From Myxococcales bacterium (GTDB taxonomy: Bacteria; Myxococcota; Myxococcia; Myxococcales; JAKAPL01): a DNA stretch of 64,000 nt. The stretch is taken from positions 1 to 64,000 of the forward strand of contig JAKAPL010000012.1 of assembly GCA_021807105.1 (NCBI GenBank). Direction: 5' to 3'. The position numbers were made by a program, and so were the translations under genes. The notes under the pieces were generated by a model. It had not been told where the DNA came from. It saw nothing but the letters and a program-made list of their open reading frames with translations, and did not search any database. Positions 27,924-41,221 of the stretch are shown one piece after another. How positions within the stretch are numbered: the stretch's first letter is position 1; each line of letters begins with the position of its first letter.

Positions 27924-30047
27924 ATGCGGCCCGCCCTGCCCCTCGCCCTCGCCCTCGCCGCGGCCGCGCCGCCGCCGGACCTGCCGGGGGAGCTGCGCGC
28001 GCTCGTCGCGAAGGGGCCGCTCTCGCGCAGCCGCGCGGGGATCGAGGTCGTGGACCTCGCGACGGGCCGCGCCGTGTACGCGCGCCACGCCTTCGAGGAG
28101 CTGAACCCCGCCTCCAATTCCAAGATCTTCACCTCCGCCGCGGCGCTCGCGCGGCTCGGGCCCGACTTCCGCTGGACGACCGACGTGCTGCTCGGCGCGC
28201 CGATGACGGGCGGCACGGTCCAGGGCGACCTCTACCTTCGCGGCCGGGGCGACCCGACGCTGACCTCCGAGCGGATGTGGGAGATCGCGGGCGAGCTGTG
28301 GCACCGGGGCCTGCGCCAAGTCGAGGGCGACCTCGTCCTCGACGACTCCTGGTTCGACGACGTCGAGCAGGGGCCGGGCTGGGAGCAGGAGGAGACCGAT
28401 CGGTCTTACCTCGCGCCGGTGAGCGCGCTCGCCAGCAACTGGGGGAGCTTCGCCATCTACGTCTCGCCGGGCGATCGGCCAGGCGCGAGGGCGCGCGTCG
28501 AGCTGGAGCCGATGAGCCCTTACTTCCGGCTCGAGAACCGCGTGGTCACGACGGACCATCGCCGGCGCTGGATCCGGACGAGCGGGGCCGCGGCGCGGGG
28601 CGGCTACCGCGTCCGCGTCTCGGGCCACCTCGGCGTCCACGCGGGGACGCTCGTCCTCTGGCGCCACGCCGGCGAGGCGACGAGCTACACCGGCGAGACG
28701 TTCCGGCAGATGCTCGCCGCGCGCGGCATCCCGATCCGCGGCCGGGTGCGGCGCGCGGTCTGCCCGCCGCGGGCGCGGCTCTTCTTCGCGGCGCAGAGCG
28801 AGAGCCTCGACCTCGTCCTCAAGGAACTCAACAAGCACAGCAGCAACTTCGTGGCCGAGATGCTGGTGAAGACGCTGGGGGCGCAGGAGCGCGGCCCGCC
28901 GGGGACGTGGGAGAGCGGGATCGACGTGATCGAGGAGTTCCTCGATAAGGAGGTGGGCATCCCGCGCGGCACGTACGTGATGCGCAACGGCAGCGGCCTC
29001 AACGACGTGAACCGCTTCTCGGCCGACCAGGTCGTCCGGGTCCTCGCCTACGTCTATCCGCGGATGACGCTCGCGCCCGAGTTCCTCTCGTCGCTGCCCA
29101 TCGCGGCGCGCGACGGGACGATCCGCTTCCGGATGCAGGAGACGCCCGCCGCGGGGCGGGTGCGCGCGAAGACCGGCACGCTCGACGACGTCTCCGCGCT
29201 CTCGGGGTACGTGGACAGCCTCGACGGACGGCGGTACGCCTTCGCGATCCTCGTCAACGACTACCCCTCCTCGCTCCACCAGGCCATCGCCGCCGAGGAC
29301 TCCGTCGCCGAGGCGCTCGCCGCGGGCGGCTCCCCCGCGCCGCCGGCGGCCGGCGCGCTCCCGGACGACGCCGCCGCGCGCCGCGGGCGCGCCGAGGACT
29401 ACGCGAAGGCCGCGGAGCGGGCGGACCCCGACGACGTGCCGCGGCTGGTCTCGGCGCTCGGGCGCGAGCGCGACCCCGCGCTCCGGGCCCTCGCGGCGGA
29501 GGCGCTCTGGCGGTGCGCCCCCGACGACGCCGACGCGGCCGACGCGCTCGCCGACGACATGCCCGCCTCGCCCGCGGATCTCGACCGGCTGCTCGCGCTC
29601 GCGCAGGACCTCGCCCTGCCGCCGCCGCTCGTGTCGTCCCTCGTTGATCTCGCCGGCGACGGCAATGCCCGCGGCCTGCGCGCCCTGCTCGACCTGGCCG
29701 CCGGCGAGGACGGGGACTCGCGGCGGCAGGCGTGGAACCTCGCCCTCGCCGCGGGGCTCGCCGAGATCGCCCAGCAGATGCCCCGCCAGCTCCTCGACGC
29801 GCTCGCCTCCGGCGATCGGGCGCGCGCGCTGCGGGACGTGCGGCGCCTCGCCGCGGGGCTCGCTGAAAACCCCGACGCGGCCGCGCGCTTCTCCGGCGTG
29901 CTCACCGAAGCGAGCTCCTCCGCGTCTCCGCTGGCGGGCTTTGCCCGCGCCGTCGCCGCCGCGCTCGCCCAGGGGCCGGAGGCGCCGCCGCCCGGCAAGA
30001 TCGTGAACCGCGCGATCCCGGCGCTGCCCGCGCACCACGGAGGGTGA
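27924..30047 (+). CDS. dacB: D-alanyl-D-alanine carboxypeptidase/endopeptidase (PBP4, S13) with C-terminal helical-repeat extension
   Basis: NPASNSKIFTSAAALARLGPDFRW; RNGSGLNDVNRFSADQVVRVL; RAKTGTLDDVSALSGYV. Confidence 0.92.
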   Translation: MRPALPLALALAAAAPPPDLPGELRALVAKGPLSRSRAGIEVVDLATGRAVYARHAFEELNPASNSKIFTSAAALARLGPDFRWTTDVLLGAPMTGGTVQGDLYLRGRGDPTLTSERMWEIAGELWHRGLRQVEGDLVLDDSWFDDVEQGPGWEQEETDRSYLAPVSALASNWGSFAIYVSPGDRPGARARVELEPMSPYFRLENRVVTTDHRRRWIRTSGAAARGGYRVRVSGHLGVHAGTLVLWRHAGEATSYTGETFRQMLAARGIPIRGRVRRAVCPPRARLFFAAQSESLDLVLKELNKHSSNFVAEMLVKTLGAQERGPPGTWESGIDVIEEFLDKEVGIPRGTYVMRNGSGLNDVNRFSADQVVRVLAYVYPRMTLAPEFLSSLPIAARDGTIRFRMQETPAAGRVRAKTGTLDDVSALSGYVDSLDGRRYAFAILVNDYPSSLHQAIAAEDSVAEALAAGGSPAPPAAGALPDDAAARRGRAEDYAKAAERADPDDVPRLVSALGRERDPALRALAAEALWRCAPDDADAADALADDMPASPADLDRLLALAQDLALPPPLVSSLVDLAGDGNARGLRALLDLAAGEDGDSRRQAWNLALAAGLAEIAQQMPRQLLDALASGDRARALRDVRRLAAGLAENPDAAARFSGVLTEASSSASPLAGFARAVAAALAQGPEAPPPGKIVNRAIPALPAHHGG

Positions 30048-30050
30048 GCC

Positions 30051-31472
30051 ATGAGCCCTCGCCGCCTCGCCGCAGCCGAGTGGGGCGCCGCCTTCCTGCT
30101 CGGCGCCGCGCTGCTCACCCTCCCCTGGCGCGGTCACCTCGACGACGCCGACGCCCACCTCTACCAGGTCGTCGTGCGCCGCATCGCGGGGGGGGAGGGC
30201 TGGTTCGACCTGCGGTATCTCCCCGGGGCCTACGACCATTTCCGCGAACACCTCCCGTTCGGCTTCTGGCCCGCGGCGCTCGCGGCCCGCGTCTTCGGGG
30301 AATGGGCGCTCGGGCCGCTCGCCGCGATCGAGAGCCTCGCGACGCTCGCCCTCGTCGGCTTCCTCGGGACCCGGCAGGCCGGGCGCCGGGCCGCGCTCGT
30401 CGCGGTGCTCGTCCTCGGGGCGACCGAGTCGTTCTGGCGCTACGGAGGCCGGATGCTCCTCGATCCCCTCCTCGTGCTGCTCGGCTTCGCGTCGGCCGTG
30501 CCCGTCCTGCTCCCGAGGCCCCGCGCGGGGAGCTGGCTCCTCGCGACGGCGCTCGCCGCGGCGGGTGGGCTCGTCAAGGGTCCCTTCGGCCTGCTCCCGC
30601 TGCCTTGCGCGGCCTTTGCCGCCGCCATCGCCTACCGGGACCGCCGGCGCGCCCTCCTCGGGGCCGTCGCGGCGCTCTCGGCCGCGCTCCCCGTCGCGGG
30701 GTTCCTGGTCGCCGACCGGTTCGCCGGCGACGGCAGTTGGTGGGCGGGCTACGCGCGCGCACAGCTCTGGGCCTCGGCCTCGGGCGCGCGCGCCGACGGC
30801 CACCTCGTCTGGTGGTATCCCCTCCGAATCGCCGCCGGCCGCTTCTGGCCAGGGCTGCCGCTCGTGCTGCTCGGCGGCTACTCCCTGCTGCGCCAGCCCG
30901 GGAAGGAAGAAGCGCGAGACCCGCCGGCGGCGCTCCTCTTCGGGGTCTTCGCCGTCGCCCTGCTCGCCGGACTCTCGATCCCGAGTCGCAAGTGCTGGAA
31001 CCACGAGCTGATCGCCTTCCCCGCCCTCGCCCTGCTCGCCGGCGCGGGCGCCGGACCGCCGCTCGCCCGCTGGCTCGACGCTCGGGCGGGACGGGAGCGA
31101 TGGGCAGCGGCCGCCCTCTGGCTCGTCGCCCTCACCGCCGCCGCATCCTCCGCCGCGGGCTTCGGCGCGCGACTCCTGCCCCCACCCTGCGTCGCCTCAC
31201 GCGAGTTCGCGAAGGAGCTCGACGGGGCAGCCGCCGGGACGCCGGTCCTCGTCGTCGCCCGGTCCGTTCCCTGGGACATGCTCGGCAGCCTCTCCGCCGA
31301 GCGCCGGCTCGACGCCTGGCCCGTGCCGCGCCTGCCCGACGGTCCCCATCGGGCGGGTCCGGGACCGGACGCGGCGACGATCGCGCTCCTCTCGATCGGC
31401 GAGGCCGAGCCCCACCCGCCCTGGCGCGAGGTCGCCCGCGCGCGCGGCTGGCTCCTCCTCGAGCGGCCCTGA
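30051..31472 (+). CDS. ArnT/PMT-like glycosyltransferase, membrane
   Basis: 473 aa polytopic; HLDDADAHLYQVVVRRIAGGEGWFDLRY; GGLVKGPFGLLPL. Confidence 0.8.
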   Translation: MSPRRLAAAEWGAAFLLGAALLTLPWRGHLDDADAHLYQVVVRRIAGGEGWFDLRYLPGAYDHFREHLPFGFWPAALAARVFGEWALGPLAAIESLATLALVGFLGTRQAGRRAALVAVLVLGATESFWRYGGRMLLDPLLVLLGFASAVPVLLPRPRAGSWLLATALAAAGGLVKGPFGLLPLPCAAFAAAIAYRDRRRALLGAVAALSAALPVAGFLVADRFAGDGSWWAGYARAQLWASASGARADGHLVWWYPLRIAAGRFWPGLPLVLLGGYSLLRQPGKEEARDPPAALLFGVFAVALLAGLSIPSRKCWNHELIAFPALALLAGAGAGPPLARWLDARAGRERWAAAALWLVALTAAASSAAGFGARLLPPPCVASREFAKELDGAAAGTPVLVVARSVPWDMLGSLSAERRLDAWPVPRLPDGPHRAGPGPDAATIALLSIGEAEPHPPWREVARARGWLLLERP

Positions 31473-31559
31473 GCCGTCGCGCCCGTCAGACCCGTCTGTT
31501 AAGGTTCCGATCGGCACGCTGGTTGGAGGCTTCGATCGGCAAACGACGAGGAGGTCGTC

Positions 31560-31994
31560 ATGGCAGGAAGCGTGAACAAGGTGATCTTGATTGGCAACCT
31601 GGGGGCGGACCCCGAGACCCGCCGCAGCCCGGACCGCGAACCCATCTGCAACTTCCGGATCGCGACCACCCGCAAGTGGAAGGACAAGAACGGGGCCTCC
31701 CAGGAACGGACCGAGTGGCACCGGATCGCGACCTTCGGCAAGCTCGCGGAGCTCTGTGATCAGTACCTCGCGAAGGGGCGGCAGGTCTATGTCGAGGGGC
31801 GGCTCCAGACCCGTGAGTGGACGGACAAGGAGAACCAGAAGCGCTGGACGACGGAGATCATCGCCGAGCAGGTGACGTTCCTGGGCGCCCGCGAAGGCGC
31901 TCCCCGGCACGGCGACAGCCCCCCGCCCGATTTCAACGGGGCGCCCGACGCTCCGGACGCCCCGGCCACGCCGGGCGACGACATCCCGTTCTAG
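31560..31994 (+). CDS. ssb: Single-stranded DNA-binding protein
   Basis: [18 protein letters not shown]; acidic tip DDIPF. Confidence 0.98.
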   Translation: MAGSVNKVILIGNLGADPETRRSPDREPICNFRIATTRKWKDKNGASQERTEWHRIATFGKLAELCDQYLAKGRQVYVEGRLQTREWTDKENQKRWTTEIIAEQVTFLGAREGAPRHGDSPPPDFNGAPDAPDAPATPGDDIPF

Positions 31995-32040
31995 GAGGCT
32001 CGGTGTGAAGCGTCCCCGCGGAAAAACAGCAGCCTCCTAG
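31991..32040. repeat. Family-B repeat, short form (50 bp) CTAGGAGGCT...AGCCTCCTAG
   Basis: Perfect 10-bp inverted termini; overlaps the ssb stop codon. Confidence 0.85.
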
Positions 32041-32128
32041 CCGCCGGGGCCGGACCGGGCGCCGCGCCTGCCCCGCCTTCGGGAGGAGCCCTCTCTTCGC
32101 GTGGTGCGAGAGGGTCGGAGGCCGTCGA

Positions 32129-33094
32129 TCAGGCGCGGGCCGCCGCCGTCGCGAAGAGACCAGCCAAGCCGGCGAGGAGGACCGCGCCGAGGACGAAGTC
32201 CGGGACCCCGCCGGGCAGGTGGAGCGGCGGCAGGACTAGGACGAGGCACTGGAGCAACACACCGGAAAGCGCGCTCGCCGTGGCGATCCCGAGCAGCACG
32301 CGCTGCCGCTTGGCCCACTCGGTGAGCAGGACTCCAAAGGGGACGGCGCCCACGGTCCCGAGGACGGCGAGGAGGAGCGATCGCCAGGGACCGTGCCAGC
32401 GGGCGAAGATCAGCGCGGTCTCGTCGGGGATGTTCTCGTACCAGGTGGGCAGGAACTCGGCGAAGAGGAGGTAGCCCCAGAACGAGACGAAGCCGAAGAC
32501 CAGCTTGCCCGCGTCGTAGCGGACGGCGGGGTCGCTGTCGGGGGCGAGGACGAGCCGCAGCGTCGCGAGGCAGAGGCCGGCGACGAAGACGCTGATGAAG
32601 TAGACGGCCGGCATCACGGTCGACGGCGCCCAGGGGCCGAGCCCCATCGCCAGGTCGACCGCCCAGGACGAGAGGACCGCCACGTAGAGAAGCTCGTAGA
32701 CGATCCCGAGCGCGGCCGAGCGCCGGCGCAGGTACGCGCAGCCGGCGAGGAGGAGCAGCGCGGCGCCGGCGAGGTCGCGGGCCGCCCGGGGCGCGGAGGG
32801 GCGGCCGAGGTCGGGCATCCACGCGTGCGGCATGAGAACGAGCAGGGCGAGGGGGACGAGGGCGGGCAGGAGGAACCCGAAGGGGGCCTCGGCGTGTGCG
32901 AGGAGGCTGGCCGCCCACCCGCCCAGCGCGAGTCGGATCGCGATCGAGACCGCGAGGCCGCCGGCCGCGACGCCCGCGAAGAACAGGAACCCCGCGTCGA
33001 GGACCCCGAGCGTAGTGCGGCCGCGGCCGAGCGCGAGCCCGAGGACGAGGGCCACGCCGCCGGCCACGGCGAGGAGCGCGCCGCCGCGCGACAT
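32129..33094 (-). CDS. actF: Alternative complex III membrane subunit ActF
   Basis: Polytopic membrane protein at the 3' end of the Act operon; PTWYENIPDETALIFARWHGPW. Confidence 0.8.
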   Translation of the reverse strand: MSRGGALLAVAGGVALVLGLALGRGRTTLGVLDAGFLFFAGVAAGGLAVSIAIRLALGGWAASLLAHAEAPFGFLLPALVPLALLVLMPHAWMPDLGRPSAPRAARDLAGAALLLLAGCAYLRRRSAALGIVYELLYVAVLSSWAVDLAMGLGPWAPSTVMPAVYFISVFVAGLCLATLRLVLAPDSDPAVRYDAGKLVFGFVSFWGYLLFAEFLPTWYENIPDETALIFARWHGPWRSLLLAVLGTVGAVPFGVLLTEWAKRQRVLLGIATASALSGVLLQCLVLVLPPLHLPGGVPDFVLGAVLLAGLAGLFATAAARA

Positions 33095-33177
33095 CCCGCG
33101 TTTCCGGGGGCTCCGTGGCGTCGCGCCCGCCGGGCCCCCACCTCCCCGGACCTCTGCCTCCGGCGGTCGATCGGACG

Positions 33178-33657
33178 TCACGGCGCACCCCCGGCCTGGA
33201 GGGTTCGGACGAAGTTCACGACATCCCAGCGCTCCTCGCGGGTGAGTCCCTCCGGGTAGGGAGGCATGGCCCGGCCGCCGAAGGTGATCGTCCCGAAGAG
33301 GTAGCCGTCGGTGCGAGCGCGCACCGTCGAGGAGGTCAGGTCGGTCGCCTGCGGGAAGACCTTGCTGACCGGGCCATCTCCCCGGCCCTTCGGCCCGTGA
33401 CAGCAGAGGCAGCGTTCGCCGAAGATCGCCGCCCCGTTCGCCACGGAGCCCGAGGCGCGTGGGACGGGGTCTCGCAGCCCGGCGGCCTCGTCGCGGTCCG
33501 CCAGCACCGGCGGCGCGCCGAGCGGGACGGAATCCGCCGGGGGAGGCCGCGCCGGAGCCTCGAAGGGCTGGACCGCGGGCTGGTACCACATGTCCGTTCG
33601 CCAATCGTTCTCGCACGCGGCGAGCAGGAGGAGCGGCAGGACGACCCTAGCCGACAT
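33178..33657 (-). CDS. actE: Alternative complex III monoheme cytochrome c ActE (lipoprotein)
   Basis: CLCCHG heme motif; ENDWRTDMWYQPAVQPFE; LLAAC lipobox. Confidence 0.85.
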   Translation of the reverse strand: MSARVVLPLLLLAACENDWRTDMWYQPAVQPFEAPARPPPADSVPLGAPPVLADRDEAAGLRDPVPRASGSVANGAAIFGERCLCCHGPKGRGDGPVSKVFPQATDLTSSTVRARTDGYLFGTITFGGRAMPPYPEGLTREERWDVVNFVRTLQAGGAP

Positions 33658-34150
33658 ACCGGACCTCCTCCGCGCCTTCCTCGCGCAGCACCCGCTCGGC
33701 GACGGCCGGGTCGCCGGCCGTGAAGACTCCGATCCGGTCCTCGCAGAAGCGGGGATCGCGGATCGGGACGATCTCGCGGCTCCGGCTGAGCGCGGTCTGG
33801 AGGGCGAGCAGGCCGTGCGTCGTGAGGCCGCCGACGAGCACCGCGACCTCGAAGCCGATGACCGTGAAGGCTGGCCAGGAGAGGATCGGCTTGCCGCCGG
33901 TGACGAGCGGCCAGTCGGTCGAGGTCCACGCGCAGAGCCCGTATCCAGCGATGACCCCCGCCACGGTCCCGAAGAAGACGCCGAACCCCAGCCGGCTGCG
34001 CGGATGTCCGAGGGCTTCGGTGACCGCCGGGAACGGCGCGGGCATCGCGGCGCGGACGTCGGAGAGCCCGCTCGCGCGCAGCGCACGGATGGCCCGGGCG
34101 GCGCGCGCGGGGTCGTCGAAGTAGCCCAAGACGCCGCGCGGATCAGTCAC
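33647..34150 (-). CDS. actD: ActD (DUF3341)
   Basis: 167 aa; GVLGYFDDPARAARAIRALR...PYF-less variant with two TM segments; operon position. Confidence 0.85.
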   Translation of the reverse strand: MTDPRGVLGYFDDPARAARAIRALRASGLSDVRAAMPAPFPAVTEALGHPRSRLGFGVFFGTVAGVIAGYGLCAWTSTDWPLVTGGKPILSWPAFTVIGFEVAVLVGGLTTHGLLALQTALSRSREIVPIRDPRFCEDRIGVFTAGDPAVAERVLREEGAEEVRYVG

Positions 34151-35476
34151 CGGAGCGCCCCATCTGCGCCGGCGTGCCGGCGTGCCCCGCCTCCTCCTTC
34201 AACTCGGAGATCGAGATCGCCGGCAGCAGCTTCACGAACAGGAGGAACCAGAAGAAGAACCAGCCGAACGCGCCCACCGTGATCGCCCACTCCACCGGTC
34301 GCGGGTGGTAGACGCGGCGCAGATAGGGCAGGCGGTCGTTGGCGAGAGAGGCCGTGATGATCACGAACCGTTCGAGCCACATGCCGACGTTGACGCCGAC
34401 GGCGATCGGCAGCAGCGCGGCCGGGCTGCGGCGGATCCGGGGGGCGAAGAGGAGGAGCGGGACGACGCTGTTGCCCGCGATCATGATCCAGAACTGCCAC
34501 GCGGTCGGTCCGGTCGCCCGATAGATCAGGGTGGCGCGCTCGGCCGACGGCGGGCCCCAGAAGGCGAGCGAGAACTCCAGGATGTACGCGTAGGTGACGA
34601 TGAGGCTCGTGAGCAGGATGACGCGGCCGAGCATGTCCAGGTGGCGGGGCCCGATGACGTCCTCGAGCCCCAGCGCCTTTCGCAACGGGACGAGGAGCGT
34701 CACCACCATCGCGACCCCCGAGAAGATCGCGCCGGCGACGAAGTACGGCGGGAAGAGCGTCGAGTGCCAGCCGGGCAGCATCGCGACCGCGAAGTCCCAG
34801 GAGACGACGCTGTGGACCGAGATGACGAGCGGGGTGGCGAGGGCGGCGAAGAAGAGGTAGGCGCGGGTGAAGTGGCGCCATTCGCCGGTGGTCCCGCGCC
34901 AGCCTACCGAGAGGAGCGAATAGAGGGTCCGCCGCCACCCCTTCGCCGGACCGCGCAGCGCGGCGGCGTCGGGGACCATCCCGACGAAGAGGAACGTCGC
35001 GCTGATGATGAAGTAGGTCGAGACGGCGAAGACGTCCCAGAGGAGCGGGGAGCGGAAGTTCACCCAGAGATGGCGCTGGTTCGGGTAGGGGAAGAGCCAG
35101 TAGGCGAACCATGGCCGCCCGAGGTGGATGATCGGGAAGAGGCCGGCGGTCATGACGCCGAAGACCGTCATCGCCTCGGCGACGCGATAGACCGCGGTCC
35201 GGAAGCGGGCGCGGAACAGGAAGAGGATGGCGCTGATCAGGGTCCCGGAGTGGGCGATCCCGACCCAGAAGACGAAGTTCGTGATGTAGACGCCCCAGGC
35301 GACCGGCCGCATCAGGCCAGTGCCGACCATGCCGTGGCGGATCTGCCAGGCCCACGCGTAGGCGCCCACGAGGACCGCGGCGAACGAGAGGAGGAGCAGC
35401 AGGAGGTGGCCGAGGCCGAGCCGTGACTGCACCGCGACCGCGAGCGCCTGAGCCTTCCGGATCTCCGCCGGGGCGC

Positions 35477-35480
<4 letters not shown>
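34143..35480 (-). CDS. actC: ActC (NrfD/PsrC-like quinol-interacting membrane subunit), GTG start
   Basis: [62 protein letters not shown]-type region. Confidence 0.92.
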
Positions 35481-38359
<2,879 letters not shown>

Positions 38360-38542
38360 GCTCTAATCCCTCCGAGAGGAATGGGGACCCTGCGAGGCGC
38401 GCCCCTGGCCGTCGAGAACGGTGCAGACGCCGGGCGCGACGGAGCGAGGACCGGAACCGTACAATGGATGGACGGTGAGGACCGCGGCGACCGAGCAACG
38501 CGGCGGATAGGCCGTTATCGACGGATCAGGGCCCACGGGTCC

Positions 38543-39026
38543 TCACTTGTGACAGGTCAGGCAGTCGGTGGGGGCCGCCCGCTCCCGATGGCAGTCGACG
38601 CACCAGCCCATCGTCACCGGGTGGGTCCGGGCGGTCACCTCCATCGTCTCGACCGGTCCATGGCACTTCTGGCAGGCGAGGCCGGCCGCGACGTGCCGCT
38701 CGTGCGTGAAGTAGACGTGATCGGGCAGCCGCCAGACGCGGTCCCAGACGAGCGGCCGGCCGGCGGCGAACGCCGCGTTGACCTTCTTCACCTCCGGCTT
38801 GTCCGTGGCGACGAACTTGTGACAGGCGTTGCAGCGCGCGGTCGTGGGGATGCCGGCGACCGGCCCGCGTCGCGCGTAGGCGTGGCAGAGCGTACAGCCA
38901 ATCTCGTACTTGCCCGCGTGGAGCTGGTGGCTGAACGGGATGGGCTGGACGGGCGCGCGCGGGGTCGGGTACCCGCAAGCTCCGAGGCCCGCCGCGACCA
39001 GCCACGAGGACAAGCCGCGTCTCACC
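38543..39026 (-). CDS. actA: ActA-type pentaheme cytochrome c
   Basis: Five CXXCH: CTLCH, CNACH, CQKCH, CVDCH, CLTCH; lipobox-like GACGY; GTG start. Confidence 0.88.
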
Positions 39027-39621
39027 GCGTCAGGGAGAACGAGACCCGGGCCGTCTTCCCCGCCGCGACCGTGACCGGCTGCGCGGCGGCCTTCAGGTGC
39101 ACGCTCCAGATCGCGACCTGCCAGTCGCCCGCGGGGACGTCGCGGATCCTGAACGTGCCGTCCGGCTGGACGACGGCGTGGTACGGGGTCGGCGCGACGT
39201 AGACATAGGCGAGCATCTCGGGGTGGAGGCTGCAGAGCTGGGTGTAGGCGCCGGGCTGGTCGAAGGTGTGGGTCCGGCTCTCGCCGGGCTTGAACGTCCC
39301 GAGGTTGTAGGGGCTGATGTCCGGGGAGAAGACGTTGTGGGAGACCGTGTCGCTGTTCTCGTACTTCACACTGTCCCCGACCGTGACGGCAAGGACGTGA
39401 GGGATGAAGCGCAGATGCTTCTGGTTCATGACCGCGGTCTTCGGCGTGCCCGCGCCGGGGCTCCCGCCGGTGAGGTAGACCACGGTCTCCTTCAGCTCCT
39501 TCGCGGGATTCGCCTCGACCTTGCCGGCGACCGTCCCCCCCTCGGCGAAGGCCGGCCCGGCGACGGCGAGACACCAGAAGACGAGGGGGCCGGCGGCGGA
39601 CCGAGCGGGAGAGAGACGCAT
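39022..39621 (-). CDS. Secreted cupredoxin/plastocyanin-like protein
   Basis: SDTVSHNVFSP...FDQPGAYTQLCSLHPEMLAYVYV (His, Cys, His, Met ligand pattern); signal peptide. Confidence 0.85.
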   Translation of the reverse strand: MRLSPARSAAGPLVFWCLAVAGPAFAEGGTVAGKVEANPAKELKETVVYLTGGSPGAGTPKTAVMNQKHLRFIPHVLAVTVGDSVKYENSDTVSHNVFSPDISPYNLGTFKPGESRTHTFDQPGAYTQLCSLHPEMLAYVYVAPTPYHAVVQPDGTFRIRDVPAGDWQVAIWSVHLKAAAQPVTVAAGKTARVSFSLTR

Positions 39622-39883
39622 ATCGACCTCACCAGGGGAAGCGGCTCATCGGCCGCGCTTCATGAGTGGAGCGCGCGTGCCCCCGAACCAAGGACCCAGA
39701 TGGGTCAGCGCGGCGCGCCCTCACGTCACGAGCGCGTGAGGGGGCCCCCGCGACGCCCGGATGCGTGACCAGCGGCTGCGACCCGCCCGATGCAACGGCG
39801 ACCTACCCCGCCCCCGCGCCACGGCCGCCTCGTGGCCGCCCCCGACCTCCGCCCGGCCGCCACGTGAGGGACGGCGCCGTCTC

Positions 39884-41080
39884 CTACTTCAAGTCCAGCC
39901 GATAGATCCCAAACTCCTGTCGGTTCTTGAGCGCCATCCAGAAGAGGCTCCTTCCGTTGCCGAGAAGCCAGTTCCAGACCTCGCCGTCCACCGTGGCGAG
40001 CACGGTCGCCGATCCGCCATCGACGGGAACCGCGGAGATCACGTCCGCCGAGGCCCCTGCCGCGTAGTAGGCCGTCTCTCCAACGATCGCGAAAGCCCAA
40101 CTCCCGAGGCCGGATGCCACGGTCACCGGAGCTCCACCGCCGATAGGAACCCTCATCAGCGCAAGCTCGGTCGAGCCCGCGCCGGGAATGCGTTCCGTCC
40201 AGTAGACGCTCGTCGAATCCACCGCCAGACTGGCGCCGAACCCCGCATCGCTGCTCGCGAGAAGCGCCGGGACCCCGCCATCGGCCGACACCTGCATCAA
40301 TGTGCTCGGGCCCTTGTCCCCGGCCCACCCCCAGCCCGTTGTCCAGTATACGTTCCGGTTATCCGCTGCCAGCGTCCAGACTATAATTCCGCCATCAAAA
40401 TCGGGGACAGTCGCGAGAGTCGTCGTCTCCTGCCCGCTGACAGCCGTCTTCTCGACGGTCGACGCCGGCGGCACCCTGGGTGGTGGGCGATCAGCCGGGT
40501 AGCCAAGATCGCCCCAGTAAACGCTGTTCCCGGCCACCGCTACTTGGTACGGCCACTCGCCAGACACCAAAGTCGTTGCCGCGCCACCGGCCGCTGGCGC
40601 CTTCATTAACACGCCGCCTCCACCCAGACTCGTCCAGTAGACGTTCGTGCCATCGGACGCGAGCCCCTGGGGAGCCAGGCACTCTATCCCCGAGGCAAAG
40701 GTGACCACCTCCCCTCCTGCCACCGGCGCAGCCATGATCAAGCCGTTGAACCCGCGCGTGTTTACCCCCCAGTAGACGTATGTCGAATCCACTGCCATTG
40801 CCTGGACAGGCCCGACTGCGGGATCCAATCGCGCGACCAAGACCGGCCCCCCCGTGCCCGAGCTGCTCCCGGACGATGCCATCCCCGAGGAACTCCCGCT
40901 CGATCCGCTGCTCCCCGAGGCACCGCCCGTCGATCCGCTGCCCGACGCACTTCCGCTCGATGCATTCCCGGCGTCCCCGCTCCCCCCCCCGTCGCCGCCC
41001 TCGCCGGCGGGCTGGAAGGCGCACGCCGCGAGCCCGATCGCGCACGCAATCGCCCTCGTCGCAATCCTGCCGCGAGCCAT
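39884..41080 (-). CDS. Lipoprotein with Gly/Ser linker and beta-propeller-like repeats (paralog 1)
   Basis: LAACAFQPAGEG; repeated VAVAGNSVYWGDLG / DSTSVYWTERIPG motifs. Confidence 0.75.
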   Translation of the reverse strand: MARGRIATRAIACAIGLAACAFQPAGEGGDGGGSGDAGNASSGSASGSGSTGGASGSSGSSGSSSGMASSGSSSGTGGPVLVARLDPAVGPVQAMAVDSTYVYWGVNTRGFNGLIMAAPVAGGEVVTFASGIECLAPQGLASDGTNVYWTSLGGGGVLMKAPAAGGAATTLVSGEWPYQVAVAGNSVYWGDLGYPADRPPPRVPPASTVEKTAVSGQETTTLATVPDFDGGIIVWTLAADNRNVYWTTGWGWAGDKGPSTLMQVSADGGVPALLASSDAGFGASLAVDSTSVYWTERIPGAGSTELALMRVPIGGGAPVTVASGLGSWAFAIVGETAYYAAGASADVISAVPVDGGSATVLATVDGEVWNWLLGNGRSLFWMALKNRQEFGIYRLDLK

Positions 41081-41221
41081 CGTAAGCGACTCTACCGTAT
41101 TCGCGCGCGGCCCGCGAGCGTCTCCCGGCTTGTCGCTCCAACCCACGAGATGCAGCCGTGAGCCGCCGCAACCCGCCGCGGCGCCTCCGCCCGGCCGCCA
41201 CGTGAGGGAGGGCGCCGTCTC

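Noticed and set aside
27828-31004. 1058-aa minus-strand ORF
   Set aside because: Antisense shadow of dacB and the glycosyltransferase
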